A stretch of 64,000 nt of DNA from Nibrella viscosa (lineage in GTDB: Bacteria; Bacteroidota; Bacteroidia; Cytophagales; Spirosomataceae), in assembly GCF_039541875.1 (NCBI RefSeq), contig NZ_BAABHB010000003.1:558001-622000 (forward strand), read 5' to 3'. Below, piece after piece: positions 34,585 through 44,100 of this stretch. The notes beneath the pieces are model-generated. The model made no database searches. It saw nothing but the letters and a program-made list of their open reading frames with translations, and was not told the DNA's origin. Position 1 is the first letter of the stretch; each line of letters begins with the position of its first letter. Both the position numbers and the translations under genes were made by a program.

Positions 34585-36543
34585 TTAAGGTATTACCGCC
34601 GAAACGGTCGATACATTGCCGGCTCGGTCGGTCACTTCAATGGTTACGTCGCCTTTAAAGGGCTTGGCCGGGTCGAGTTTATCGGACCAGATCAACGCTT
34701 TCTTATAATCGTATAGCATCAGCACCCATTCGCCGTTGATCAGGGCGCGGAAGGTATTGATACCGGATAAATCATCAGTTATCTTGGCCGAAATCGAGTT
34801 CGGTGTTTTTGTAACAAACTGCACTTTCGGTGGAATGGTATCGGTCAATAGTTGAAAGCGACCTAACTGACGGGTTTTAAATTCAATTCGGCCGCCTTTC
34901 CAGCTACCGCCTACCAGTTGTTTTCGGTTTCCGCTGGTATTGTACATCTGCGTCCGCGCCGGATCAATGCCTGTAGTATCCGTTGGCTTATACGAAACTG
35001 TCAGGGGATCGTTCAGAGGGATGGTAAACTGGTTGATCTCCATAACATGCCCCGGCATTTGCCTGACGGCTAAAAACAAGGTATCGAACAGCGTTTTTGG
35101 GCCAAAGCTCAGGCTAACATTGTCCTTCTCGTACGTTTCTTCCTTACCGGGTATAATTGTTTTCTGGAGGAATGTTCGCATAGTACCGGCTCCAATCTGC
35201 ACCGAATCAGGCATGTATCTGCGTAAGTCGATCAGGTAAACGGCCTGATTGTTTTTGACATAACTGGCGGGTAATTCTTCTGGCCAGCGGCCTATGTAGA
35301 GCTGCGCAACCGGTGGCTCACCGGCCGGTAAGTTGCGAACGGTCAGCTTCAGCACATTCTCGTCGGTGGCAATACTCACCGCCGGCATGATCTCCGCAGC
35401 GCCCGAAACTGCCGTTATTGTTTGCGGTGCCGCTGTTTCTGTTGCGGGTTCCGGCTCCGGCTGAACGGTAAACCGCAACACCGCCGAGTTTTGATGGGCG
35501 TCGAACAGCGTTACCGTAATTTCGTGCGGTTTACCGTCCAGCAACGGCAGTTTACCACGCCAGTTGTCCATTTGATATAAGGTCAGCGCATTGCCGTCGG
35601 CTACGTAACTGCGGTGGTACCGCTGGCCGGTGGTTTGCTCCACCTCGTAGTTCATGTGGACGTTGATGTAGCGCGTCTGCTCGTTCGGGAAGCTGTCCAT
35701 GTTATAGGCAAAAACCTCCCGACCGTCCAGTTTAATTTCAATACAGCTCAGGCCACTCCTGAACGGAGAGCCGCTGGTTTTGTCAAACGCCAGCAATTCA
35801 AGACCAATCAGGCCGGACGCCGTTATGGGCTGGTTGAAACCGTAGGTGCCGTCGGGACGGCGTACCGGCGTCAACACCAGCCGGTGAAACTCGCTATTGA
35901 TGCGGGACTGCGGTGTTAAGGTGCGGAGCGCTACTTTTTCGAAATACGGATTTACCTCGTCGGTGATTTCGCTGAAGTTAAACAGTAGTGGGTTCAGCAG
36001 ATTATCCCGATCATCCCGGATTTCAAAGTGCAGGTGCGGACCACCCGAACCACCAGTATTACCTGATAAGGCAATAACTTCCCCTTTGCGTACCGGGAAC
36101 TGCCCTGGCTCCGGACGAAGATCGATTTCAAACGTCTGCCGCTTATACTGCTCCTGCCGCAGAAACCGGGCTAGTGTATCAGTAAGCACTTTCAGGTGAC
36201 CGTACACAGTAGTCAGTCCGTTTGGATGTTTAATGAACACCACATTGCCGTATCCAGCTGTGAGTACGGCAATACGGGATATATACCCATCGGCGGCTGC
36301 GTAAACATCCAATCCTTCCCGCTGTTTGGTCCGGATATCCAGTCCGGCATGAAAGTGATTCGCCCGCAGGTCGCCCATGCCGCCCGACAGCGAATTGGCC
36401 TCACCCGGCATAATCGGAAACATAAAATAACCTGGCTGGATTACCGGATTGGTCGACTTCTTTACCTGCCCCCAACTGCTGTGTACACCCAAAGCCAACA
36501 AACCGGCGGCTACGCCATTAACAAACTGTTTGTACCTACTCAT
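34585..36543 (-). CDS. M23 family metallopeptidase
   Basis: A 652-residue exported protein (signal peptide ends near SSWG). The zinc peptidase domain is near the N-terminus (about 50-190): the first zinc His is in NHFHAGLDIRT, with Asp, and the second in GGPHLHFEIRD; YGHL and the glycine turn GNTGGSGG precede it. M23 enzymes cleave peptidoglycan cross-bridges or act as scaffolds. The remaining 450 residues are beta-rich, without a recognised catalytic domain, ending in Ig-like strands (DRAGNVSTVSAVIP). The unusually long C-terminal region, not cut by a frameshift, is typical of Bacteroidota cell-envelope members. Confidence 0.92.
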   Translation of the reverse strand: MSRYKQFVNGVAAGLLALGVHSSWGQVKKSTNPVIQPGYFMFPIMPGEANSLSGGMGDLRANHFHAGLDIRTKQREGLDVYAAADGYISRIAVLTAGYGNVVFIKHPNGLTTVYGHLKVLTDTLARFLRQEQYKRQTFEIDLRPEPGQFPVRKGEVIALSGNTGGSGGPHLHFEIRDDRDNLLNPLLFNFSEITDEVNPYFEKVALRTLTPQSRINSEFHRLVLTPVRRPDGTYGFNQPITASGLIGLELLAFDKTSGSPFRSGLSCIEIKLDGREVFAYNMDSFPNEQTRYINVHMNYEVEQTTGQRYHRSYVADGNALTLYQMDNWRGKLPLLDGKPHEITVTLFDAHQNSAVLRFTVQPEPEPATETAAPQTITAVSGAAEIMPAVSIATDENVLKLTVRNLPAGEPPVAQLYIGRWPEELPASYVKNNQAVYLIDLRRYMPDSVQIGAGTMRTFLQKTIIPGKEETYEKDNVSLSFGPKTLFDTLFLAVRQMPGHVMEINQFTIPLNDPLTVSYKPTDTTGIDPARTQMYNTSGNRKQLVGGSWKGGRIEFKTRQLGRFQLLTDTIPPKVQFVTKTPNSISAKITDDLSGINTFRALINGEWVLMLYDYKKALIWSDKLDPAKPFKGDVTIEVTDRAGNVSTVSAVIP

Positions 36544-36586
36544 ACCTGATAAACACGATTCTGACCCTTACCGGCGGGCTGACTGC

Positions 36587-37198
36587 TTATTTTACGTCAA
36601 ATTCCAGCATGTTGCGGTCTTCCAGGTAGGCCGTCAGCCGGTCACCTACCTGCACCGGACCGACGCCCTTTGGGGTACCGGTAAACAGAATATCGCCCTG
36701 TTGCAGCAGAAAAAAACGCGAGACAAAGGCAATCAGGTAATGGATCCGGAACAGCATCATAGATGTATTTCCCTGTTGCCGGGTTTCGCCATTAACATCG
36801 AGCCGGAAGTTGAGGTTTTGCAAATCGGCAAACTCGCTTTTGGGTATAAACGATGAAATAGGGGCCGACCCGTTAAACCCTTTTGCCAGATCCCAGGGAA
36901 GGCCTTTTGTCTTTAGCTTGGTTTGCAGATCGCGGGCCGTAAAATCAATGCCTATGCCAATTTCATCGTAATATTTGTGGGCAAACTTTTCCTCAATGTT
37001 CTTACCGGTGCGGTTGATACGCACCAGGATTTCAACTTCATGATGAACATCGGACGAAAAGTCGGGGTAGAAGAAGGGCTCGTTGTTGCGAAGAATGGCC
37101 GTTTCGGGCTTGGTGAAGATGACCGGATCATCCGGCTGTTCATTGTTGAGTTCTTTAATATGCTCTGCATAATTGCGTCCGACGGCAATGATTTTCAT
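36587..37198 (-). CDS. Fumarylacetoacetate hydrolase family protein
   Basis: A 203-residue protein of the FAH superfamily, smaller than eukaryotic FAH. The metal-site pattern is visible as HHEVEILVRINRTGK (Glu-x-Glu), with the IGIGIDFTARDLQTK stretch, KGFNGSAPIS, and TGTPKGVGPVQVGD. Members act as acylpyruvases, oxaloacetate decarboxylases or C-C hydrolases; the substrate cannot be decided from sequence. It starts with MKIIAVGRNYAEHIKEL, as in acylpyruvate hydrolase-like proteins. It stands alone, with 185 bp of non-coding sequence upstream. Confidence 0.88.
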   Translation of the reverse strand: MKIIAVGRNYAEHIKELNNEQPDDPVIFTKPETAILRNNEPFFYPDFSSDVHHEVEILVRINRTGKNIEEKFAHKYYDEIGIGIDFTARDLQTKLKTKGLPWDLAKGFNGSAPISSFIPKSEFADLQNLNFRLDVNGETRQQGNTSMMLFRIHYLIAFVSRFFLLQQGDILFTGTPKGVGPVQVGDRLTAYLEDRNMLEFDVK

Positions 37199-37383
37199 GC
37201 GTTTTGTGGGCTTTGTTAAACCTGCGGTTGTGGCGCAAATCTAAGGAGTAATGACGGCTCAACCGAACACGCTGTTAAAAAAATCAAAGAAGTGATGGTT
37301 GTTAACCGGCTAAATAGTACTGAATTGGTATTCTATTTGCTGAAAAGCTCAGCATACAGGATTGTTTTAAACCTTAACAGGCA

Positions 37384-38232
37384 ATGAAGAGAGCAATAAT
37401 AGTGATGTTGGTAGTTGCCATGGCGGTTGCCTGCCAACGTGTGCCGCTTTCGAACAGGAAGCAGTTGAAGTTGATTCCGAACGAGCAGCTATTGCCGCTC
37501 GCGTTTACCAGCTACCGGCAGGTTCTGGATACCAGTAGTGTTGTACGGAGTGGATCGCAGGCCGAAATGGTTCGTCGGGTTGGCAGTCGCCTGCGTCAGG
37601 CTATGGAAAGTTATTTAACCGCTAACAATTATGGCGACAGGCTGAAAGGCTTCCAGTGGGAATTTAATCTGATTCAAAGCCCGCAGGTGAACGCCTGGTG
37701 TATGCCAGGTGGTAAAGTCGCTTTTTACACGGGTATTCTCCCTTATACGCAGAACGAAGCAGGAGCCGCGGCCGTTATGGGCCACGAGATTTCCCACGCT
37801 ATTGCTGAGCATGGTAACGAGCGGATGAGCGAAGGTTTGCTGGCTAGTGGCCTGATTCAGGGTGGACAGGCTGCTTTAGGGGCAGTGGCTCAAAGCAAAC
37901 CAAGCCAGACACGGGCTATTTTGCTCCAGGCTGTAGGGGCTGCGTTGCCAATTGGCTATCAGTTAGGGCGGGGATTGCCGCATAGCCGGGCGCAGGAGAC
38001 AGAAGCAGATAAGCTAGGGCTGATCTTTATGGCTATGGCCGGGTATGATCCCCGTGAAGCCGTAAGTTTCTGGTCCCGGATGGCTAAAGCGGGCAGCTCC
38101 CGTAGAAAGCCACCAGAGTTTTTGTCGACTCACCCCTCTGACCAGCGCCGAATTAACAACCTGCAAAGCATGATGCCCGAAGCGCTGAAATACTACAACC
38201 AGCGCCGTGGGCAGACCTACACGAGCCGGTAA
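37384..38232 (+). CDS. M48 family metallopeptidase lipoprotein
   Basis: A 282-residue predicted lipoprotein (lipobox AVAC after a hydrophobic segment). The zinc motif HEISH is at residues 134-138 in MGHEISHAIAEHGNERM, and the third ligand Glu is in the QETEADKLGLIFMAMAGYDP stretch. The N-terminal LSNRKQLKLIPNEQL resembles the LoiP/BepA group, which degrade or repair outer-membrane proteins in the periplasm. It stands alone. Downstream lies palindrome F and the convergent sucC. Confidence 0.93.
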   Translation: MKRAIIVMLVVAMAVACQRVPLSNRKQLKLIPNEQLLPLAFTSYRQVLDTSSVVRSGSQAEMVRRVGSRLRQAMESYLTANNYGDRLKGFQWEFNLIQSPQVNAWCMPGGKVAFYTGILPYTQNEAGAAAVMGHEISHAIAEHGNERMSEGLLASGLIQGGQAALGAVAQSKPSQTRAILLQAVGAALPIGYQLGRGLPHSRAQETEADKLGLIFMAMAGYDPREAVSFWSRMAKAGSSRRKPPEFLSTHPSDQRRINNLQSMMPEALKYYNQRRGQTYTSR

Positions 38233-38237
38233 AAATC

Positions 38238-38322
38238 AGTTTGAGGTTTGAGATTTAAAGTTGGCTGACGCTCGATTTTTAACGGCCGCCCGGCTTAAAC
38301 TTCAAACCTCAAACCTCAAACC
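38238..38322. repeat. Heptad-arm palindrome F
   Basis: The left arm (38238-38260) has GTTTGAG-type 7-bp steps; the right arm (about 38298-38322) has AAACCTC steps. The loop begins TTGGCTGACGCTCG. It lies in the gap between the convergent M48 and sucC genes, ending 2 bp before the sucC stop codon. Confidence 0.9.
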
Positions 38323-38323
38323 A

Positions 38324-39547
38324 CTATGCTCCTACTTCTTCCAGCACCTGACTCACCTTAGCGGCTGCTTCTTTCAACTGAACGGCGGAGTATACTTTCA
38401 GGCCCGACTCGTCGATGATGCGGGCACCTTCTTCAGCGTTGGTTCCCTGCAAACGAACAATGATGGGCACCGGAATATCACCGATGGCTTTATAGGCTTC
38501 CACCACACCCGTGGCTACGCGGTCGCAGCGCACGATACCGCCGAATATGTTGATCAGGATGGCTTTTACGTTCGGGTCTTTCAGAATGATGCGGAAACCG
38601 GCCTCTACCGTTTTGGCGTTGGCACCACCCCCTACATCGAGGAAGTTGGCCGGCTCACCGCCCGACAGTTTAATGATGTCCATTGTTGCCATTGCCAGAC
38701 CGGCACCGTTTACCATACATCCCACGTTGCCGTCGAGCTTCACATAGTTCAGGTCGAACGAGGTTGCTTCCACTTCCAGCGGGTCCTCTTCATTCAGGTC
38801 GCGGAGGTTGGCAATGTCCGGGTGACGGTACAGCGCATTGTCGTCCAGGTTTACCTTTGCGTCAACGGCCAGTATTTTATTGTCGGATGTTTTCAGAACC
38901 GGGTTGATCTCAAACATTGAGGCATCAATATCCACGTAAGCCTTGTACAGCGAGGTAACAAACTTCACCATTTCTTTGAAAGCATCGCCCTCCAGGCCTA
39001 GCGCAAAGGCTATTTTACGCGCCTGAAACGGTTGCAGACCGACGGCCGGGTCAATCCATTCTTTAATGATTTTTTCGGGCGTGTGCTCGGCTACTTCTTC
39101 AATGTCCATACCGCCTTCGGTGCTGGCCATGATGACGTTGCAGGCTTTCGTCCGGTCGAGCAAAATACTGATGTAGTATTCTTTCGGGTCGGCTGCGCCC
39201 GGGTAATATACATCCTGGGCAACCAGCACCTTATTGACCTTCTTGCCTTCGGGGCCGGTCTGGTGCGTTATCAGCACGTTGCCGATAATGTTTTTGGCAA
39301 TGTCACGGACCTCATCAACCGATTTGGCTACTTTGACGCCCCGCTGCTCGGTGCCTTTAATTTTACCTTTGCCCCGGCCACCGGCATGGATCTGTGACTT
39401 GACAACCACAAACTTTGACCCCGTCTGGGCCATTATCTGCTTGGCGGCTTCAACCGCTTTTTCGGGTGACTCGGCCACAATACCTTCCTGGATGCGGACG
39501 CCGTAACGCTTCAGTATTTCTTTACCCTGGTACTCGTGTATATTCAT
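38324..39547 (-). CDS. sucC: Succinyl-CoA synthetase (ADP-forming) beta subunit
   Basis: A 407-residue SucC, the ATP-grasp subunit that binds nucleotide and succinate in the citric acid cycle. The N-terminal MNIHEYQGKEILKRYGV and FVVKSQIHAGGRGKGKIKG are the ATP-grasp start, and FEINPVLKTSDNKILAVDAKVNLDDNALYRH carries Mg-binding residues. The C-terminal GCMVNGAGLAMATMDIIKLSGG and LINIFGGIVRCD are typical. The partner SucD is not in the window; the two genes are often separate in Bacteroidota. Palindromes F and G flank the gene. Confidence 0.96.
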   Translation of the reverse strand: MNIHEYQGKEILKRYGVRIQEGIVAESPEKAVEAAKQIMAQTGSKFVVVKSQIHAGGRGKGKIKGTEQRGVKVAKSVDEVRDIAKNIIGNVLITHQTGPEGKKVNKVLVAQDVYYPGAADPKEYYISILLDRTKACNVIMASTEGGMDIEEVAEHTPEKIIKEWIDPAVGLQPFQARKIAFALGLEGDAFKEMVKFVTSLYKAYVDIDASMFEINPVLKTSDNKILAVDAKVNLDDNALYRHPDIANLRDLNEEDPLEVEATSFDLNYVKLDGNVGCMVNGAGLAMATMDIIKLSGGEPANFLDVGGGANAKTVEAGFRIILKDPNVKAILINIFGGIVRCDRVATGVVEAYKAIGDIPVPIIVRLQGTNAEEGARIIDESGLKVYSAVQLKEAAAKVSQVLEEVGA

Positions 39548-39617
39548 GACGAATGCAACAACGAATGGTGAAAACAGTAAATTTGGGCGGCAAATTAGCG
39601 AATTATTCTTAAAAGTC

Positions 39618-39728
39618 GTTTGAAGTTTGAGGTTTGTAGTCTGAAGTTAACACTAACCGACGCTGTTTCACGGTGGCTACCCGGCTACTAACAAAAACCT
39701 CAAACGTCGAACCTCAAACCTCAAACTA
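39618..39728. repeat. Heptad-arm palindrome G
   Basis: The left arm (39618-39649) is a series of 7-bp steps (TTTGAAG, TTTGAGG, TTTGTAG, TCTGAAG); the right arm (39695-39728) is built of the complementary AAACCTC-type steps and ends just before the ABC gene ATG at 39732. The loop has CCGACGCTG. This gap is between divergently read sucC and ABC genes, so the element is in the leader of one. Confidence 0.85.
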
Positions 39729-39731
39729 TAA

Positions 39732-40415
39732 ATGAATGTACTGCTAAAGGCGGCGAATCTGCGCCGTGCATACGGTAATCTTCCGGTGCTGAGGGGAATC
39801 AACCTGGAAATTTATTCAGGCGAAATTGTTTCTATTGTAGGTGCGTCCGGGGCGGGTAAAAGTACGCTGCTGCACATTATGGGCACACTGGATAGACCCG
39901 ATGGAGGGCAGGTGCAACTGGCCGGGCAAGATGTTTTCCGACTGAACGACCGGCAACTGGCCCGTTTTCGGAATGAGCGCATCGGTTTTGTGTTCCAGTT
40001 TCATAACCTGCTGCCGGAATTTACGGCGCTGGAGAATGTCTGTCTGCCGGGCTTTATTGCCGGCCGTAATGAACGCGAGGTACGAGAGCGGGCCAGTGAA
40101 CTATTGAACACACTGGGGCTGCAGGAGCGGTTGGATCATCTGCCATCGCAGATGTCGGGCGGGGAGCAGCAGCGAACCGCCGTGGCACGGGCGCTCATCA
40201 ACCAGCCGGCTATCGTTTTTGCGGACGAGCCCAGTGGTAACCTGGACTCCCGGAATGCCGAAGAACTGCACAAGTTGTTTTTTGACCTCAGACAAGATTT
40301 TGGGCAGACGTTCGTCATCGTGACTCACAACGAGCACCTGGCCGAATTGGCCGACCGGATGCTAACCATTCGGGACGGTCAGATCGAGACAGATGAAAGG
40401 ATGTTTACTGAGTAA
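39732..40415 (+). CDS. lolD: ABC transporter ATP-binding protein, LolD-like
   Basis: A 227-residue ABC ATPase of the LolD/MacB type. Walker A is GASGAGKST (about residues 37-45), Q-loop FQFHNLLPEFTALENV, signature MSGGEQQRTAVARAL, Walker B VFADEPSGNLDS, and switch VTHNEHLAELADR. In Bacteroidota LolD-like ATPases pair with FtsX/LolC-type permeases to release lipoproteins, but none is adjacent, so a role in another export or division function is possible. The start codon follows palindrome G by only 3 bp, with no room for a separate promoter between them. Transcription must start within or upstream of that element. Confidence 0.85.
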   Translation: MNVLLKAANLRRAYGNLPVLRGINLEIYSGEIVSIVGASGAGKSTLLHIMGTLDRPDGGQVQLAGQDVFRLNDRQLARFRNERIGFVFQFHNLLPEFTALENVCLPGFIAGRNEREVRERASELLNTLGLQERLDHLPSQMSGGEQQRTAVARALINQPAIVFADEPSGNLDSRNAEELHKLFFDLRQDFGQTFVIVTHNEHLAELADRMLTIRDGQIETDERMFTE

Positions 40416-40471
40416 TTTTGCCATATATCACATACATGCAAGAAGGTTTTAATGATTTTTTAATCATAATT

Positions 40472-40494
40472 AAATGCCTGAAAATCAGGCATTT
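40472..40494 (+). terminator. Hairpin terminator after the ABC ATPase gene
   Basis: AAATGCCTG / CAGGCATTT stem with a 5-nt loop, 57 bp after the stop; the following sequence is T/G-rich rather than a clean T-run. Confidence 0.55.
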
Positions 40495-40559
40495 GTTGGT
40501 GTGTTTTAAAAAAAATAGCGAGCGGGAAACATTTTAATGTGCCTTTTGTTTTATTATTG

Positions 40560-40636
40560 CGTCGAAAAGAAAAGTTTTTCATAACGTTGAGTAAATCAGA
40601 AAGCCAAGAGAGTGTCTCGCTTGGCTTTTTCGTTTT
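40560..40636 (+). ncRNA. Candidate small RNA ending in a strong terminator
   Basis: A -7-like element TATTATTG (one mismatch to TAnnTTTG) at 40552-40559 precedes about 75 nt with a GAAAA/TTTTTC stem and ends in a clean terminator. No open reading frame of note lies in it and no protein gene accounts for the terminator. This is inference from layout; no known RNA family was recognised. Confidence 0.3.
40601..40636 (+). terminator. Terminator of the candidate small RNA
   Basis: AAGCCAAG / CTTGGCTT stem followed by TTTTCGTTTTT. Confidence 0.75.
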
Positions 40637-40696
40637 TATAACAAGTAGTCCCAAAGGGATAGTGCGTATTTTCCAACATCTGTTATCTTCTTCTTA

Positions 40697-40732
40697 CCAA
40701 AAATCCCGGCCAGTACTGACCGGGATTTTTGG
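40697..40732. terminator. Orphan hairpin terminator
   Basis: CCAAAAATCCCGG and its complement CCGGGATTTTTGG form a perfect long stem around a 10-nt loop, giving a T-run on both strands. No gene ends nearby. Confidence 0.7.
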
Positions 40733-41164
40733 TTCATATTACGGCGCTAACATCCGTTCATGGATGCTTTCGCAAATGTTGCCACTCCCCGGTCTGTTGC
40801 ACTGTACGCCTTTTGCGGGCAAATCCTTATTGTGTGCCGGATATTAAATTTCAGGCCGTAGGATCTATCCCGGCGTTGCTACCACGCCTGGCCAGGTTAG
40901 GCCAAGTCCAGGACCTGCTATCCATTCCTTATTTTCAGTGCCGAGAAAATTTCATTCTGTTTGCAGTGAGGTCATAATTATAATAAAAAAGAGATTAGCA
41001 GGACTGCAACGTAAATTTTGGCGAGAGCGTATATTGGGTAAACGTTACATAAACTTGTATTTTATATTGAAAATTTGGAAATAAACAAACTTTCTTTGGT
41101 GGGGTGAATCATAAATAGAATAAAAAATATAATTTGCTGCCAATTTTTAGTCTAAAAAAATTGT

Positions 41165-44100
41165 ATGAGAAGAAGTTTACAACTGCTTTATCTTTTGCTG
41201 TTATGTCTGTTCGGCCAGATCGCCCTGGCTCAGGACCTACCAGTAACGGGAACTGTAACGGCCGATGACGGATCGGCTATTCCTGGTGCCACTATCGTGC
41301 TCAAAGGCACAACCCGTGGAACAACTACCAACGCCGACGGAACATTTCGGATTGATGTACCGGCCAATGGCCGTCTGGTAATCAGCTTCGTGGGCTACGC
41401 TACTCAGGAGGTGGTGGTCGGTAACCGATCTAATCTTTCTATTAAACTGGTTGCTGACGCGACTAATCTGGAAGAAGTCATTGTTACGACGTTTGGTACG
41501 GCCAAGCGAGCCTCTTTCACCGGCTCTGCCGGGGTTATCTCGGCGGAGCGGCTCAAGGAGCGTCCTATTACAAACTTTGCTCAGGCACTGGCTGGTTCAG
41601 CGCCCGGTATCCAAACAACGGCGGGTAGCGGTCAGCCAGGTACAGCTCCAGCCATTCGGATTCGGGGTTTTGGATCTATTTCGTCGGGTAATGATCCGCT
41701 TTATGTGGTTGATGGAGTACCCTACACGGCCAATATTGCCAACCTGAATCCCCAGGACATTGAGAGCATCACCGTACTGAAAGATGCGGCTTCTACAGCT
41801 CTCTACGGGTCTCGTGCCGCTAACGGTGTTGTTGTGGTTACAACCAAAAAAGGGCAGAGGGATCGGAGCACTATTTCGGTCAATATGACCAAAGGGGTCA
41901 ATACCCGTGCGTTGCCGGAATACGACCGGGTTGGTCCGGACCAGTACTACCCGTTGATGTGGGAGCAGTTTCGCAACAGTCTCGCCTACCGGGCTACTAA
42001 TCCGTTGTCGCTTTCGGCTGCCAGCCTGAGCGCTACCAATAGTCTGAGCGGCCTTGTTGGCTACAATGTATACGACGTACCGTTCAATCAGTTGGTGAAT
42101 ACCGATGGGCAGATGAATCCCAACGCCAGGCTGATCTACTCACCCGACGATCTGGACTGGGCCAAACCCCTGATGCAGCAGGGCAATCGGGATGAAGTGA
42201 ATCTGAACTTTTCAGGTGGTCAGGACAAATCAGACTATTTCCTGTCGGTAGGATACCTGAGCGATAAAGGCTTTTTGATTCGGTCTGATTATAAACGGTA
42301 TACGGCCCGACTAAACGTTAACTCTCAGGTGAAACCCTGGCTCAGAACGGGGGCTAACCTGTCTAGTACGATTATCCGGTCCAATCAGGCTGATGTTCCG
42401 GCCGATGGCGGTACTACGTTCGTGAACCCGTTTTTCTTCTCCCGTACCATGGGACCAATTTTCCCGGTGTATGCCTATGACCCCGCCAATCCCGGTCAGT
42501 TCCTGAGCCTGCCAAACGGCCAGCGTCGGTGGGATTATGGTAACCTGACCAGTCTGGGTCTGCCTTCTCGGCCTCAGTACGGCGGTCGGCACGCCATTGC
42601 CGAAACGATTCTGAACCAGAACTACTTCCGTCGGAATACGTTCGGAGCCCGTGGTTTTGCCGAAATTACATTCCTGAAGGATTTTAAATTTACAGCAAAC
42701 GTCGGCGCTGATCTGACGAATACAAATACTGTTACGTTTGGTAATCCTGAGATTGGTGACGGTGCGCCGGCCGGTCGGTCAACGCACGAATTTGAAAACA
42801 TTTCGAGTGTCAACCTGAACCAGTTGCTGAACTACAATAAATCATTTGGCCCGCACACGATCGACGTTTTAGTGGGTCATGAAAACTTCCAGGTGAATGA
42901 TAATTACCTCACTGGATCACGGTCGCAGCAGATTCTGGACGGTAATGTCGAATTAATCAACTTTACTACTACAACGAACCTGAATTCGGTGTACAATATC
43001 CGCCGGGTCGAAGGTTTCTTCTCACGCTTCAACTACGACTATAATCAGAAATACTTCGTTTCTGGTTCGGTTCGTCGCGACGGTTCCAGTAAGTTCTTTC
43101 AGGATGTGCGCTGGGGTGCGTTCTACTCCGTCAGTGGTGCGTGGCGTTTGGATCAGGAAACATTCATTCAGGCTATTCCGACCATTAGCATATTGAAGCT
43201 GCGGAGTTCATACGGACAAACGGGTAACGATGGTGGTGGAAATACGGCCGATGGAGCGGCCATCAGCTACTATGCCTGGCAGCCGTTGTATGGGTTAGGC
43301 TGGAACAATGCGTCGGAGGCTGGTATCCTGCAAAGCAGCCTGGGCAACAGGGCGCTGGTATGGGAGAAAAACAGTCAGTTTGACGTGGCCCTGGAGTTTG
43401 GCTTGTTCAAGAGCCGCGTAACGGGTACAGTTGAATACTTCAATCGTCAGTCGTCAAACCTGATTTTTGCCGTACCGCTGCCGCTGTCGACCGGTATTCA
43501 GACAGTTACCCGGAACATAGGAACGATGTACAACCGTGGTATTGAGGTTGAATTGGGTGTTGAACCCGTTCGCACGAAAGACTTTACCTGGCGCGTCGAC
43601 GTGAACGCTACCAAAATTCAGAACCGCATCACGAAAATGCCGGAAGAAAACCCCGAAATCATTGATGGGACCAAGAAGCTCAAGGTGGGTACCTCTATTT
43701 ATGATTTCTGGCTGCGTGACTACCAGGGCATTAACCCGGCAACGGGTGAGGTACTCTACCGGGCCAACGCCTATATTGCATCCAACTCATTCATCACCGA
43801 AGCTGGTGATACGGTAACGAACAATGTCAATAACGCCCGTTTCGCCTACCACGGAAGTTCAATTCCGAAGCTGACGGGTGGTATCACGAATACGATTACC
43901 TTTAAAGGAATCACGTTATCCGGCCTGCTGGTGTATCAGATTGGTGGTAAAGTGTACGACGGTGCCTACGCAGCCCTGATGAGCGCAGGTGGATACGGTA
44001 GCGCTAAAAGTGTAGATATTCTGAGACGCTGGCAGAAACCGGGCGATGTGACTGACGTACCCCGGATGGACGCCGGTAGAACGGCCGATTTTGATCCCGC

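Larger units (their letters stand above)
40416..41164. other. Gene-poor region between the ABC and SusC genes
   Basis: About 750 bp with no convincing protein gene. It contains three hairpin terminators (40472-40494, 40601-40636, 40697-40732) and a possible short RNA between the first two. 40733-41100 shows no recognised structure; the final 100 bp before the SusC gene are very AT-rich and probably carry its promoter. Confidence 0.6.

Noticed and set aside
40460..40847. Short overlapping frames on both strands in the ABC-SusC gap
   Set aside because: They cross terminator hairpins and have no motif.
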